From assembly GCA_028698335.1 (NCBI GenBank), contig JAQVDP010000007.1:171823-235822 (forward strand): a stretch of DNA of 64,000 nt, in the 5' to 3' direction. The stretch is from Nevskiales bacterium (GTDB taxonomy: Bacteria; Pseudomonadota; Gammaproteobacteria; Nevskiales; Nevskiaceae). The position numbers and the translations under genes were made by a program. Shown piece by piece: positions 18,192-28,820 of this stretch (within the stretch, counting starts at the first letter, position 1; each line of letters starts with the position of its first letter). The notes under the pieces were generated by a model, which worked only from the letters and a program-made list of their open reading frames with translations, made no database searches and was not told the DNA's origin.

Positions 18192-18690
18192 CCCCGGGCT
18201 GTGTCACGGGCCGTGTGCACCAGCACTGCAGCTGCCGGCGCACACGGTCGACGACCGCATCGACGGCCGCCTCGACCGCGGCACTCACCGGCGCCCCGTG
18301 TGTATCGCGCTGCGCGTCGATCGCAAGAACCCGGCAGCGCGCCGGCAGCTGCCCGAGCGCGCGCGCCAGCTCCAGCGCTTCGTGCACCCCGAAGCCGTGA
18401 CTCGAAAAGCCCCCCAACCGCTGCGGCAGCGGACCGGCGGCCACGTCGAACTCGTGGATCGTGCCGGCCTCGGCGCCACTGACGCAGGCGTCGATCAGGA
18501 TCGCCGCATCGCAGGCCTCGAGCCGGCCCAGCAGCTCGCCGGTCTCGCCACCGCTGACCATGTATTCGACGCCCGGGCAGGACGCCTGCGGCATGCGCGC
18601 CTGCAAGCGCTCGATCGCCATCGGTCCGGCCGCATCGTCGCCCCGCAACGGATTGCCGACCCCCGCCACCAGGATCCGGAGCGGCGCCAT
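18166..18690 (-). CDS. [NiFe] hydrogenase maturation endopeptidase (HyaD/HycI/HoxW family)
   Basis: A 174-residue protease that removes the C-terminal peptide of the large subunit after nickel insertion. The N-terminal GVGNPLRGDDAAG motif contains the conserved Gly-Asn and the Asp that contacts nickel, and SSHGFG near residue 120 supplies the conserved His region. The ATG at 18690 overlaps the hydA stop by one base (TGATG), so the two are translationally coupled. It is the last gene of the hydrogenase operon; in-frame sequence upstream of 18690 lies inside hydA and is not coding. Confidence 0.93.
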   Translation of the reverse strand: MAPLRILVAGVGNPLRGDDAAGPMAIERLQARMPQASCPGVEYMVSGGETGELLGRLEACDAAILIDACVSGAEAGTIHEFDVAAGPLPQRLGGFSSHGFGVHEALELARALGQLPARCRVLAIDAQRDTHGAPVSAAVEAAVDAVVDRVRRQLQCWCTRPVTQPGVSGGSRGP

Positions 18691-19994
18691 CAGCCGCGGT
18701 CGATCTCGAGCTTGAGGAAATGGGTCGCGCAGGAGATGCAGGGGTCGTAGTTGCGCACGGCCTGCTCGCAACGCTCGCGCAGCGCGTCCTCGTCCAGGTC
18801 CAGCCAGCGCCCGACGTGGGCGAACAGATCCGCCTCGATGCTTGCCTGGTTCTGCGCCGTGGGCGGCACGATGCGCGCCTCGGCGATGGTGCCGTCCGGC
18901 TTGAGTGCGTAGCGGTGGTAGAGCAGCCCCCGTGGCGCCTCGGTCGCGGCACAACCGGATCCGGCTGCCATCTCGACCGGCACCGCGGCCTGCTCGGGCA
19001 TCCGATAGTCGGCGATGATCCGCAAGGCCTCGTCACAGGCCTGCACGATCTCGACCGCGCGCACGATGATGCTGCGGAAGGGGTTGCGGCACTCGCGGCC
19101 CAGTCCTGCGGCGGCGGCCGCCTCGCGGGCCAGCCCGCCGAGACGATCGGCGTTGAGGCTGTAACGCGCCAGCGGCCCCACCAGATAGTCGCCGCCGCCG
19201 ATCAGGCGGCTGTGCAGGGCGTTGGAGCGCGCGACGTGCAGCTCCTCGAAATGCCGCTCGTAGTCGGCGACGTCGATGTCGAGTCCGTGACTGGCGACGA
19301 TACGCCCCTCGTTAAACGGGTATTCGTCGGGATGGCGCAGCGCCACGAACACGTAGTCGCGCTCGGCGTCCGGATACTCGAAGCCGGCGACCCAGCGCAC
19401 CGCCTCCAGCGCCGTCTCGCGCGCACGCTGCAGGGGCTCGACGAGCTTGCGCAGCTCGCCGACGCGCGGCACCCGGTAGAAGCCGCCGACGCGAACGTTG
19501 ATCGGATGGATCTCGCGGCCACCGAGCAGGGCGACGATGGCGTTGCCGGCCTTCTTCAGCTCGAGTCCTCGGCGCACGACGTCCGCGTGGTCACGCGCCA
19601 TGTCGATGGCCCCGGCATAGCCGAGAAAATCCGGGGCATGCAGCATGTAGACATGCAGCGCGTGGCTCTCGATCCACTCGCCGCAATACAGCAGCCGTCG
19701 CAACGCCCGCAGCGGACCGTCGACGTGCACGCCCAGCGCGCGCTCGATCGCATGAACCGCGCTCATCTGGTAGGCCACCGGACAGATCCCGCAGATCCGT
19801 GCGGTGACATCCGGCGCCTCCGCGCTGGGGCGACCTCGCAGCAACGCCTCGAAGAAACGCGGAGACTCGAAGATGCGCAGCTCGGCGCGCTCGACCGCAC
19901 CGTTGCGCACGACCACCTTGAGCGCGCCCTCGCCCTCGACGCGGGCCATGTAGTTGACGCTGATCGTGCGCGTCCCGGGATCGGACGCCGTCAC
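18690..19994 (-). CDS. hydA: [NiFe] hydrogenase large (alpha) subunit, group 3b type
   Basis: A 434-residue catalytic subunit carrying the NiFe(CN)2CO centre. The L1 motif RICGICP (Cys68, Cys71) and L2 motif DPCISCATH (Cys419, Cys422, His425) supply the four metal-binding cysteines. Nine residues follow His425, a short C-terminal peptide of the kind removed by the adjacent protease. Length, motifs and operon order match the cytoplasmic NAD(P)-linked group 3b (sulfhydrogenase-like) enzymes; no Tat signal or membrane subunit is present. These enzymes reversibly couple H2 oxidation to NAD(P)+ reduction, and some reduce sulfur. Confidence 0.95.
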   Translation of the reverse strand: MTASDPGTRTISVNYMARVEGEGALKVVVRNGAVERAELRIFESPRFFEALLRGRPSAEAPDVTARICGICPVAYQMSAVHAIERALGVHVDGPLRALRRLLYCGEWIESHALHVYMLHAPDFLGYAGAIDMARDHADVVRRGLELKKAGNAIVALLGGREIHPINVRVGGFYRVPRVGELRKLVEPLQRARETALEAVRWVAGFEYPDAERDYVFVALRHPDEYPFNEGRIVASHGLDIDVADYERHFEELHVARSNALHSRLIGGGDYLVGPLARYSLNADRLGGLAREAAAAAGLGRECRNPFRSIIVRAVEIVQACDEALRIIADYRMPEQAAVPVEMAAGSGCAATEAPRGLLYHRYALKPDGTIAEARIVPPTAQNQASIEADLFAHVGRWLDLDEDALRERCEQAVRNYDPCISCATHFLKLEIDRG

Positions 19995-20818
19995 GACGGG
20001 TCTCCCGTGTGGTTCCGGAGCCCCGCCTCGATGCGCAGGCTCTCGTCCCGGAACGCCGGGGCGTCCGCATTGAAGCTGCGGTACAGCCGCAGCAGCTCCT
20101 GCGCCTGCAGGCCCTGCTGCAACAGGCGCTCACTCAGCGCCGCCGCGTTCGGCGTCTCCTTCGGTCCGAAGCAGCCGTAACAGCCGCGGTCGTAGGACGG
20201 ACACAACGCGCCGCAACCGGCATGCGTCACCGGGCCCAGGCACGGCCTCGCCTGCGCCACGGTCACGCAGACGTTGCCGGCGGCCTTGCACTCCATGCAG
20301 ACGCTGTGCGGCGGCACCACCGGGCGGCGACCGATCAGGAACGCCGAGACCACTTCCAGCAACTGGGCCTTGCTGATCGGACACCCGCGCAGTTCGAAGT
20401 CGACCGGAACGTGCGCGGCGATGGCTGTCGACGTCGCCAGCGTCCGCAGGTGCTCGGGGCTGGCGTAGACCGCAGCGCTGAACTCGGCGACGTCGGCGAA
20501 GTTGCGCAGCGCCTGGATCCCCCCGGCGGTCGCGCAGGCGCCGAGCGTCACCAGGAACCGCGCGCGCCGGCGCACATCGAGCACCCGCGCCTGCTCCTCC
20601 GGCGTCGTGATCGAACCCTCTACCAGCACCAGGTCGTAGCGCCCGCGCAGCGTGCTGCGCGTCGCCTCCGGGAAATAGGCGATATCGACGGCGCCCGCGA
20701 TCGCCAGCAGCTCGTCCTCGCAATCGAGTAGGCTGAGCTGGCAGCCGTCGCAGGACGTGAACTTGAACACGGCCAGTCGCGGCTTGCTCGCGGGTTTCCG
20801 GGGAAGCTTCGTGGCCAT
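19991..20818 (-). CDS. hydD: [NiFe] hydrogenase small (delta) subunit, group 3b type
   Basis: A 275-residue electron-transfer subunit, homologous to the NuoB-like small subunit. The proximal 4Fe-4S ligands are Cys23 and Cys26 (TSCDGC), with further cysteines in LGACAT, LRGCPI and the C-terminal CxxC-rich region ([38 protein letters not shown]), enough for three clusters. No signal peptide, so the enzyme is cytoplasmic. ATG 20818 follows the hydG stop after two bases, and the stop overlaps the hydA start (ATGA). Confidence 0.93.
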   Translation of the reverse strand: MATKLPRKPASKPRLAVFKFTSCDGCQLSLLDCEDELLAIAGAVDIAYFPEATRSTLRGRYDLVLVEGSITTPEEQARVLDVRRRARFLVTLGACATAGGIQALRNFADVAEFSAAVYASPEHLRTLATSTAIAAHVPVDFELRGCPISKAQLLEVVSAFLIGRRPVVPPHSVCMECKAAGNVCVTVAQARPCLGPVTHAGCGALCPSYDRGCYGCFGPKETPNAAALSERLLQQGLQAQELLRLYRSFNADAPAFRDESLRIEAGLRNHTGDPS

Positions 20819-20820
20819 CG

Positions 20821-21660
20821 TCACAGCTCCCGGATCGGCAGATAGGGCGCCAGCAAGTCGCTGCGGTACACCGCGCCGTCCCGACACACCAGCGTCGGAC
20901 CGAACTGGCAATGCCCGCACAGGCCCACCGCGCATTTCATGTTGCGTTCCATCGACAGATGGATCGCCGTCTCGGCAACTCCCGCCGTCCGCAGCGCGGC
21001 CAGCGTGAAGCGCATCATCACTTCCGGCCCGCAGACCAGTGCGCTGGTCCGTGCCGGATCGAAATCGGCGCGCGCGATCAGTGCCGGCACCACACCGACA
21101 TGGCCGTGCCAGTCGCCGACCGCATGATCCACCGTCACCTGCACGTCCACATCGAGGCGCCGCCGCCAGCGTTCCAGCTCGCGGCGGAACAGGATGTCGT
21201 CGGGACTGCGTGTGCCGTACAGCAGCGTCACCCGCCCATAGCGCCTGCGTTGCGCCAGCAGGCGATAGATCGCCGGGCGCAGCGGCGCCAGGCCGAGCCC
21301 CCCGGCGACGACCAGCACGTCCCGCCCCTCCGCTGCCGCCAACGGCCAGGCACTGCCGAAGGGACCGCGCACACCGAGCACATCGCCGGCGCGCAGGCGC
21401 GTCAGTGCCGTGGAAACCGCTCCGACGGCACGGATCGTGTGCACCCATCGCTGCGACCGCTGCGGATCGCCGCTGTAGCTGATCGGCACCTCGCCGACCC
21501 CGAAGGCCGTCAGCATGTTGAACTGACCCGGCTCGAAATTCGGCGCGTCCGCGGCCGCGTCCGATGCCGGCTCGATCTCCAGCGTCCACACCTCGGGCAG
21601 CTCGCGCCGGCGCCGCAGCACGCGCACCACCTGGGGCAGCATCGGATCGGACATCGGCAT
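20821..21660 (-). CDS. hydG: hydrogenase gamma subunit, FAD/NAD(P)-binding with 2Fe-2S cluster
   Basis: A 279-residue flavoprotein of the ferredoxin-NADP reductase type. An N-terminal FAD-binding beta-barrel ([10 protein letters not shown], then ISYSG) leads to a nucleotide-binding domain with [14 protein letters not shown] (about residue 115). A C-terminal Cys cluster (Cys243, 248, 251, 259; CxxxxCGxCx7C) binds a 2Fe-2S centre. It moves electrons between the hydrogenase clusters and NAD(P)H. The ATG at 21660 overlaps the preceding stop (TGATG); GTG 21663 is less likely. Confidence 0.93.
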   Translation of the reverse strand: MPMSDPMLPQVVRVLRRRRELPEVWTLEIEPASDAAADAPNFEPGQFNMLTAFGVGEVPISYSGDPQRSQRWVHTIRAVGAVSTALTRLRAGDVLGVRGPFGSAWPLAAAEGRDVLVVAGGLGLAPLRPAIYRLLAQRRRYGRVTLLYGTRSPDDILFRRELERWRRRLDVDVQVTVDHAVGDWHGHVGVVPALIARADFDPARTSALVCGPEVMMRFTLAALRTAGVAETAIHLSMERNMKCAVGLCGHCQFGPTLVCRDGAVYRSDLLAPYLPIREL

Positions 21661-22113
21661 CACGACTTGTGGGCATCCCCGTAGATGTCGAGCGCCTGCA
21701 ACACCGTCGCGTGCAGACGCTGAACCAGCAGCGGCACGAAGCGCTGCATCATCTCGTAGCCGAGATCATGATCGGCGTCGCACTTGCCGCGCAGGCACTT
21801 GGCGTCCATCGCGATCGCCCGCGTCGGCTCCAGCGCGCGTGCGTCGTGCTGCCACCGGTACGGCGCGACCAGCCACGAGACGCCGACGATCTCGCCCTCG
21901 GCCAGCGTCTGGAAAGTCAGCGCGCCGTGCCCGGGCGCCGCGATCTCCAGCGCGACGCGACCATGGCGGAGCAGGAAGAAGCGGTCGGCGGGCTGGCCCT
22001 CGCGGCACAGGTAATCCCCGGCCGCGAACGCGACGTTGCGGGCACAGCCGCTGATCAGGTCCACATCGGCGTCCGTGAGCCCGGCGAAGAAGCGATGCTC
22101 GCGAACGATCTGG

Positions 22114-22139
<26 letters not shown>
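21660..22139 (-). CDS. cyclic nucleotide-binding-domain protein in hydrogenase operon
   Basis: A 159-residue protein consisting of one Crp-type cNMP-binding fold ([21 protein letters not shown], about residues 42-65) and a C-terminal helix. There is no DNA-binding domain and no membrane segment. The phosphate-binding cassette is altered: where FGE is usual it reads VGV, and the usual Arg position is within QHDARAL. Binding of cAMP or c-di-GMP is therefore not assured. Proteins of this kind are known in other group 3b operons; the role may be regulatory or structural. The start overlaps the hydB 3' end by 26 bases. Confidence 0.85.
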
Positions 22140-23289
<1,150 letters not shown>

Positions 23290-23329
23290 GCGGGTCGCGG
23301 TTGCGGCGAGGATGCGTGCTCGCAGTCTA

Positions 23330-23357
23330 TTGACGCCGCATTGCGGAGATTCGTCAA
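23330..23357. promoter_or_regulatory. nested palindrome upstream of the hydrogenase operon
   Basis: TTGACG (23330-23335) and CGTCAA (23352-23357) form an outer inverted repeat around a perfect 11-base palindrome CCGCATTGCGG (23336-23346), 41-68 bases before the hydB start. On the minus strand, TTGACG could also be a -35 element with TCAATA 18 bases later as a weak -10. A regulator site is plausible; which regulator is unknown. Confidence 0.5.
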
Positions 23358-23393
23358 GCGGAGGCAACCCGTGGGCACCGCTGAGTGCGGGCA

Positions 23394-23427
23394 ACAAAAA
23401 ACCGCGGCCGGAGCCGCGGTTTTTTGT
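23394..23427 (-). terminator. Rho-independent terminator of the cold-shock gene
   Basis: A GC-rich stem (CCGCGGC/GCCGCGG) with CGGA loop is extended by A6/T6 tracts on both sides, giving a strong hairpin with U-run 16 bases after the csp stop. It insulates csp from the hydrogenase operon on the same strand and can also act in reverse. Confidence 0.9.
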
Positions 23428-23442
23428 GAAGCTCGAAGCGCC

Positions 23443-23655
23443 TTAGAGCGGGCGAATCTGAGTCGCCTGCATGCCCTTCGGGCCACGGGTGGCCTTGTAC
23501 TCGACCTGCTGGCCTTCGGCCAGGGTCTTGAAGCCGGTGCCCTGGATTTCCTTGAAGTGGGCGAACAGATCTTCGCCGCCTTCGGACGGGGTGATGAAGC
23601 CGAAGCCCTTGGATTCGTTGAACCACTTCACGGTGCCGGTTGAAACGTTGCTCAT
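23443..23655 (-). CDS. cold-shock domain protein (CspA family)
   Basis: A 70-residue single CSD protein with both RNA-binding motifs: [15 protein letters not shown] (RNP1, KGFGFI) and DLFAHF (RNP2-like). It binds single-stranded nucleic acid and acts as an RNA chaperone. The ATG at 23655 has an AGGAA ribosome binding site; the longer frame upstream has no support. A CCCGC/GCGGG hairpin with a two-base loop lies in the leader (23691-23702), as is common in csp messages, but whether this copy is cold-induced cannot be told. Confidence 0.96.
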   Translation of the reverse strand: MSNVSTGTVKWFNESKGFGFITPSEGGEDLFAHFKEIQGTGFKTLAEGQQVEYKATRGPKGMQATQIRPL

Positions 23656-23880
23656 GGATACATTCCTTGATGTTGATAAATACAGGCTGTCCCGCCTGCG
23701 GGGGTGCATGCGATCAAGGAAGGCATCTGGAGATATCTGGCCCCATCGGGACCAACTAAGCACTCTGAAGTCTACGGCTTGAAACGACTGCGGCCTGCAC
23801 AGTACCCGACTTGCCGACGCCTGTCGACTTTTCCGGATGAACGGTCAACTGGCGCCTTATAGGCTGGCCTCGCGCACCCC

Positions 23881-24636
23881 TCAGGAATCCCGGTTGAGGC
23901 GTTTGAGCAGCGGCGCGATCAGGTCCATCGGCAACGGGAAGATGATGGTCGAGTTCTTCTCCCCGGCCACGTCGATCAAGGTCTGCAGATATCGCAGCTG
24001 CAGGGCCTGCGGCTCCTGCGCCAGCTCGTGCGCGGCCTCCTTGAGCTTCTCGGCAGCCTGCTGTTCGCCTTCGGCATGGATGATCTTGGCGCGCCGCACG
24101 CGTTCGGCCTCGGCCTGACGCGCGATCGCGCGGATCATGCTCTCGTCGAGATCGACGTGTTTGATCTCGACGTTGCTGATCTTGATCCCCCAGGCGTCGG
24201 TCGCCTTGTCGAGGATCGCCTGCAGATCCCGGTTCAGGGCATCGCGTTCGGTCAGCATGTCGTCGAGTTCGTGCTGGCCGAGCACCGAGCGCAGCGTCGT
24301 CTGCGCGAGCTGACTGGTGGCCTCGTAGTACTCCGCGACCTGCAGCACCGCCTTGGCCGGGTCGACGACGCGGAAATACAGCACCGCGTTGACCTTGACC
24401 GAGACGTTGTCGCGCGAGATCACATCCTGCGGCGGCACGTCCATGACCACCGTACGCAGATCCACCCGCATCATCTGCTGCACGACCGGGATCACGTAGA
24501 TCAGCCCGGGCCCCTTGGTGCCCGTGTAATGCCCGAAGGTCAGCACCACACCGCGCTGATACTCGTTCAGCACCTTGATGCCGGCGACCAGCAGCCCCAG
24601 CACCACGACGACGATCACACCACCGAGTCCCAACAT
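23881..24636 (-). CDS. slipin/stomatin-like SPFH protein
   Basis: A 251-residue SPFH protein. A short N-terminal membrane anchor (residues 3-20) leads into the band-7 domain ([46 protein letters not shown]) and a charged coiled coil rich in Ala, Glu and Arg ([21 protein letters not shown] is the typical slipin region). It oligomerises in the membrane, and in this arrangement is the usual partner and cleavage substrate of NfeD. It lies 18 bases downstream of nfeD on the same strand. Confidence 0.94.
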   Translation of the reverse strand: MLGLGGVIVVVVLGLLVAGIKVLNEYQRGVVLTFGHYTGTKGPGLIYVIPVVQQMMRVDLRTVVMDVPPQDVISRDNVSVKVNAVLYFRVVDPAKAVLQVAEYYEATSQLAQTTLRSVLGQHELDDMLTERDALNRDLQAILDKATDAWGIKISNVEIKHVDLDESMIRAIARQAEAERVRRAKIIHAEGEQQAAEKLKEAAHELAQEPQALQLRYLQTLIDVAGEKNSTIIFPLPMDLIAPLLKRLNRDS

Positions 24637-24654
24637 GGACGCTCTCCTTTGTCG

Positions 24655-26067
24655 CTATCCTGTCTGTTCGATCGGCTCGATCTCGAGGAGCAGACCGTCG
24701 CGGGCGACGACCCGCGCCTTCTGTCCCGGCCGCAGCGGCCGCTGCGCGCGGAACCGCCAGCGCTCGCCGAGCACCTCGACCCAGCCGCCTTCCTCGCCCA
24801 CCTCGATGACCTCGGCCTGATGCCCGACCAGGCTGTCATCGCCCGTGATCACGCGGGCGTGCCGCGAGCGCCACAGCAGATACAGCGTTGCTGCGAGCAG
24901 CGCCACGGCGGACAGCGCGATGCCGGCGACGATGCCCAGATTGATGCCGTAGCCGGGCACGTCGATGTCCATGAGCATCACCGATCCGAGGACGAATGCC
25001 GCCGCGCCACCGAAACCGAGCACGCCGAAGTTGGGGACGATGGCCTCCGCGACCATCAGTACGACACCGAGCAGGATCAGGCCGAGTCCGACGTAGTTCA
25101 CCGGCAGCAACTGGAAGGCGTACAGCGCCAGCAGCAGGCAGATCGCGCCAACGACCCCGGGCAGGGTCGCCCCCGGGTTGTAGCCTTCGAGCAGCAGCCC
25201 GTAGATCCCGATCAGCATCAGCACGTAGGCCACCGTGGGATTGGTCAGTACCGCCAGCAGGTCGATCCGCCAGTCGGGCTCGATGCGCTCGACACGGGCA
25301 CCCGCTGTCTGCAACGTCGCCGTGTGCCCGGCGAGTTCGACGCTGCGGCCATCGACCGCTTCGAGCAGTGCATCGATGTCCTCGGCAACGACGTCGACGA
25401 CGCCTTGCGCCAGAGCCGCGCTGGCGGACAGCGACGCTCCCTCGCGAACCGCGGTCTCGGCCCAGTCCGCATTGCGCCCCCGCTTCTCGGCAAGGCTGCG
25501 GATATAGGCGACGGCATCGTTGAGCGCCTTGGCCTGCGCGGCGTCGACAGGGCCGCGATGCGGCGGATCGGCCGGCACCGGCGCGACGGCGGGGTCAGCA
25601 GCGCTTTCGGAATTGCCTTCGTCAGTGCCGTCAGCACCCTTGCCGGCGTCGCCCGGGGGCTCGGACAGCGGCCATGAACCGCCCACCGGGATCGGCGTCG
25701 CCGCGCCCAGATTGGTCGCCGGCGCCATTGCCGCGACGTGACAGGCCATGAGGATGTAAGTGCCGGCGCTGGCGGCACGCGCCCCACCCGGGCCGACCCA
25801 GGCGATGACCGGCAACGGCGCAGCGAGAATCCGACGAATGATCTCGCGCATGGCCGAATCGAGTCCGCCCGGCGTATCGATGCGCAGGATCAGCGCCGAG
25901 GCACCCGAAGCAACTGCTGCGGACTGGGCCTTTTCGTAATACGCACTCGTCGCCGGGCCGATGGCGCCGTCGATCTCGACCAACGCGACCTTCGACTCAG
26001 ACGCCACCGCCGGCGGTGTCCCGAACGCGGCGGCGGCCATCACGACAGCGGCCAGCCACTTGCCCAT
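24655..26067 (-). CDS. nfeD: NfeD long form, membrane ClpP-class serine protease
   Basis: A 470-residue NfeD1b-type protein. A Sec signal (to about residue 22) is followed by a ClpP-like protease domain (residues 25-240; IDGAIGPATSAYYEKA, the DTPGG oxyanion motif, and AASAGTYILMACH with the catalytic Ser). An acidic, Pro-rich insertion lies at about 130-165. Then come four or five membrane helices (about 265-400) and a C-terminal OB-fold NfeD domain. The partner slipin follows directly. The pair is thought to act in membrane quality control. Confidence 0.93.
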   Translation of the reverse strand: MGKWLAAVVMAAAAFGTPPAVASESKVALVEIDGAIGPATSAYYEKAQSAAVASGASALILRIDTPGGLDSAMREIIRRILAAPLPVIAWVGPGGARAASAGTYILMACHVAAMAPATNLGAATPIPVGGSWPLSEPPGDAGKGADGTDEGNSESAADPAVAPVPADPPHRGPVDAAQAKALNDAVAYIRSLAEKRGRNADWAETAVREGASLSASAALAQGVVDVVAEDIDALLEAVDGRSVELAGHTATLQTAGARVERIEPDWRIDLLAVLTNPTVAYVLMLIGIYGLLLEGYNPGATLPGVVGAICLLLALYAFQLLPVNYVGLGLILLGVVLMVAEAIVPNFGVLGFGGAAAFVLGSVMLMDIDVPGYGINLGIVAGIALSAVALLAATLYLLWRSRHARVITGDDSLVGHQAEVIEVGEEGGWVEVLGERWRFRAQRPLRPGQKARVVARDGLLLEIEPIEQTG

Positions 26068-26169
26068 GCGGGCCAGTATACGCCCGCGGCAATGCCGGGC
26101 CAGTGACAACGGCGTGACGGCTTGAAACCCCGCCGTGGCCGGCGGCGGCAAGCGCGAACGTCGCGCCGG

Positions 26170-26394
26170 TCAGCCCGGACGGGGCCGGGTCCGCCCTGCT
26201 GCACCGCCCCCCAGGGATCGACGCGCCGGCTGCGTCGACCGCGCCTGGTAACGCCACAACGCCACCAGTGCGCCAGCCGCGATCAGCAGCACGCCGGGCA
26301 GATAGCGCAGCGCCGTGTCCATCAGCAGCAGGCTGGCAACCCCGGAGCCGATGTAGATAGCCGGCATCGATTCATAGAGCGTCTTGTTGAGCAT
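26170..26394 (-). CDS. small membrane protein of unknown function
   Basis: A 74-residue protein with two short hydrophobic helices (about 9-25 and 32-48) and a basic Arg-rich C-terminal tail. ATG 26394 is chosen; a GAGGGA-like ribosome binding site lies upstream, and the longer frame to 26601 overlaps the next gene. No family recognised. Confidence 0.65.
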   Translation of the reverse strand: MLNKTLYESMPAIYIGSGVASLLLMDTALRYLPGVLLIAAGALVALWRYQARSTQPARRSLGGGAAGRTRPRPG

Positions 26395-26551
26395 GTCGGT
26401 TCCGTCCCTCGATTGCCTCTCCATTACGCTAGCGACGGACACACCGCCCTGCCCAGCGTCAGGACGCACCGGGTGCCTGGGGATATCTCCGGAAAACCCC
26501 GCGGGGCGAGGCGCAGCCGGGCGACGCTCCGCCGTCCGCGAGGACGGGGGC

Positions 26552-27232
26552 TCAGAACCGCCATGACACCGTGACCTGCCAGACCGGATCGTCGCCGACA
26601 CGATAGTGATCGCGGGTCCGCCAGCCGGACCGTTCCAGGCGCAACTGCGCCGTCCCCGGCATCCCGGTCAGGTCGTCGACGTCCAGCACCAGCTGCGGCG
26701 TCAGTTCGAAGTCGTGCTTGTCGAACTCCCGGCGCGGATCCTCCGGCCGCCCGATCATGTCGAGGCAACCGCCCAGTTTCAGCGCCTGCTGCCCATCGTC
26801 GGCATCGGCGAAAAGCTCCCAGCGCACGCCCTGCCCGGTCGGATCGTCATTGGGCACCAGCTTCAGGAACATGCCGGAATCGTCCGGCAACTCGATATTC
26901 AGACCGATCCCGCTGCGCAGGCTGCTGCGCTCGCTGTGCAGATACCAGGTCTGCGCGCGCAACAGTTCGGCAACCTTGGAGAACAGCGGCGCGATGCGCG
27001 GATCCTGCGTCACCACACTGACCCGAAAGGTCGCATCCGCACCGATCACGTGGGACAGGATCGACTCGATGGAGATCCGCGCCTTGAGCGGCTCCTGCCG
27101 ATACGGACGCGCGTCGGGCGCCGCGGCGGCCGCCAGCGGATGATGGCTCAGCCACAGCAGCAGGGCATAGGCCGCGCGCCGGGCGCGGTTGCTCCACCCC
27201 TTCCTGCGCCGCGTGCGTAACGACACCACCAT
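26552..27232 (-). CDS. exported protein of unknown function
   Basis: A 226-residue protein. The N-terminus is strongly basic (RTRRRKGWSNRARR) followed by a hydrophobic core (AAYALLLWLSHHPLAAAAA), an unusually long but plausible signal peptide. The mature part has alternating beta-type segments (LQLVPND, GVRWELFADADDG, TPQLVLDVDDL, AQLRLERSGWR, WQVTVSWRF) and ends in Arg-Phe, as outer-membrane barrels often do. A small beta-barrel or DUF-type periplasmic protein is possible. ATG 27232 is chosen to keep the signal near the start. Confidence 0.6.
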   Translation of the reverse strand: MVVSLRTRRRKGWSNRARRAAYALLLWLSHHPLAAAAAPDARPYRQEPLKARISIESILSHVIGADATFRVSVVTQDPRIAPLFSKVAELLRAQTWYLHSERSSLRSGIGLNIELPDDSGMFLKLVPNDDPTGQGVRWELFADADDGQQALKLGGCLDMIGRPEDPRREFDKHDFELTPQLVLDVDDLTGMPGTAQLRLERSGWRTRDHYRVGDDPVWQVTVSWRF

Positions 27233-27362
27233 GCTGTGCCCTGCGGAAAGACCCTGTATGCATGGTGACTGCAAAGGGGGCCGCAAAAACCCGGCACAGA
27301 CCGGCGGTTGGTGCTCGTAGACGAGCGGTGCCAGCCGCCCCTGCGGCCCTCGCCTGGCCCGG

Positions 27363-28766
27363 TCAGGGGGCTGGCAGGGCCTCGACCAGCGCCTCGAACC
27401 CGGCCTGCATCGCCGCCGTCAGCCGCTGCACGCTCGGCAGCGCCTCGCGGCAGGCCGTCACCCCGATGTTGAGCTGACCGGCGTAGGACAGCGCCGTGAT
27501 GTTCAGCGCCTGCCCGTGGGTCAGAATCGACGTCGGATACATCGCATCCATCCGAGCGCCGTTGAAATAGAGGCGTTTGCTCGGCCCTGGCACGTTCGAC
27601 ACCACCAGATTGAAGACCGGATGGCCCCGGCCGCCGAGACCGGTCAGCAGCTCCAGGATGAACGGTGCCATCAGCACCAGTGTGTACTCGGTCAGCGCCA
27701 GGCGGTGCATCTGCTGCAGATGCCGCTTGGCCGCATCGGTCGACGCGTGAATGTGCGCGAGCCGCTGCAAAGGGTCCGGCAGATGCGTCGCCAGGCTCGC
27801 CATCAGGAAGCTCACCGCAGTCCCGACGCTGCCGTCACCTTCCGGCCTCAGCGACACCGGCACGCCCGCAACCAGCGGACCGTCCGGCAGCGCGCCTTCC
27901 CGTTCGAGTTCGGCCCGCAGCGCCGAGGCGCAGATCTCGAGCATGACGTCGTTGAGCGTCACCTCGGCGCGGTGCGCCAGCGTGCGCAACACCTTGAGCG
28001 GCAACTGCAGGGTCGAGAACTGGCGGTGCGGCGAAATCCGCCCGTTGAACTGCGTCTTCGGCGCCCGGTATGGGGCGGCAAGACCGCGTGACCGCCCCGC
28101 GACCGCGCCCCCCATCGCCGACACCCCCCGGAGCAGACCGCGCTGGCTGCGCAGCTGTTCGAGCGCCAGATCCAGCACATGCCGCAAGCCGCCGTGGACC
28201 TCGCCGGTATCCTCATGGGCGTGCGCCGGCCGCGCCGGTGCATGCGGATGGGGATGCGGCGCCCACGGCGCGAGCATGCCGCGCTCATGCGCGTCGGTGG
28301 ACAGCGCGGCCTGAAGCAGGCGCATGCCGCCGACCCCGTCGACCAGCGCGTGGTGCATCTTGATCACCAACGCAAAGCGGCCGCGCCGCAGCCCCTCGAG
28401 CAGGTGGCATTCCCACAGCGGCCGGGTCGGATCCATCGCCTCCGACAGCAGTTCCGCGACCACGTCGTTGAGCTCGGCGTCCCCCGCCGGCCGCGGCAGG
28501 GCGCGATGCCGCACATGGTGCAGCATGTCGGGCTGCCGCTCCTCGACCCAGACCGGCGCGACCCCGACCAGCGGCAGCGATCCGGGCTTGAGATTGAACG
28601 GCGACGCCAGGCGCTGCAGGTCACGCAGCTGCGCGAGCACCTCCCGGATGAAATCCGGGCCGGCACCGCGGGGACGCGAGAAGATCTGGACGCATCCGAC
28701 GTGCATCGGTGTCCGCGACGACTCCAGATACAGCCACGCGACGTCCAACGGCGCTACCACCCGCAT
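27363..28766 (-). CDS. wax ester synthase/diacylglycerol acyltransferase (WS/DGAT), copy 2
   Basis: A 467-residue acyltransferase of the same family as the gene at 13356. The catalytic motif HHALVDG is at residues 138-144 (KMHHALVDGVGG), the N-terminal LDVAWLYLESSRTPMHVG block and the C-terminal NVPGP motif (near 385) are intact, and an NDVM motif lies near 270. Length and motifs suggest an active enzyme. The linker around 160-190 (PHPHPHAPARPAHAHED) is His- and Pro-rich, unlike copy 1, and may be flexible. It appears monocistronic, between two unknown genes. Confidence 0.94.
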   Translation of the reverse strand: MRVVAPLDVAWLYLESSRTPMHVGCVQIFSRPRGAGPDFIREVLAQLRDLQRLASPFNLKPGSLPLVGVAPVWVEERQPDMLHHVRHRALPRPAGDAELNDVVAELLSEAMDPTRPLWECHLLEGLRRGRFALVIKMHHALVDGVGGMRLLQAALSTDAHERGMLAPWAPHPHPHAPARPAHAHEDTGEVHGGLRHVLDLALEQLRSQRGLLRGVSAMGGAVAGRSRGLAAPYRAPKTQFNGRISPHRQFSTLQLPLKVLRTLAHRAEVTLNDVMLEICASALRAELEREGALPDGPLVAGVPVSLRPEGDGSVGTAVSFLMASLATHLPDPLQRLAHIHASTDAAKRHLQQMHRLALTEYTLVLMAPFILELLTGLGGRGHPVFNLVVSNVPGPSKRLYFNGARMDAMYPTSILTHGQALNITALSYAGQLNIGVTACREALPSVQRLTAAMQAGFEALVEALPAP

Positions 28767-28820
28767 CGGTCTGCCTCCTCCTGCCCCCGTCGTAGCGGGA
28801 GCGTGTGCGGCGAATGCCTG

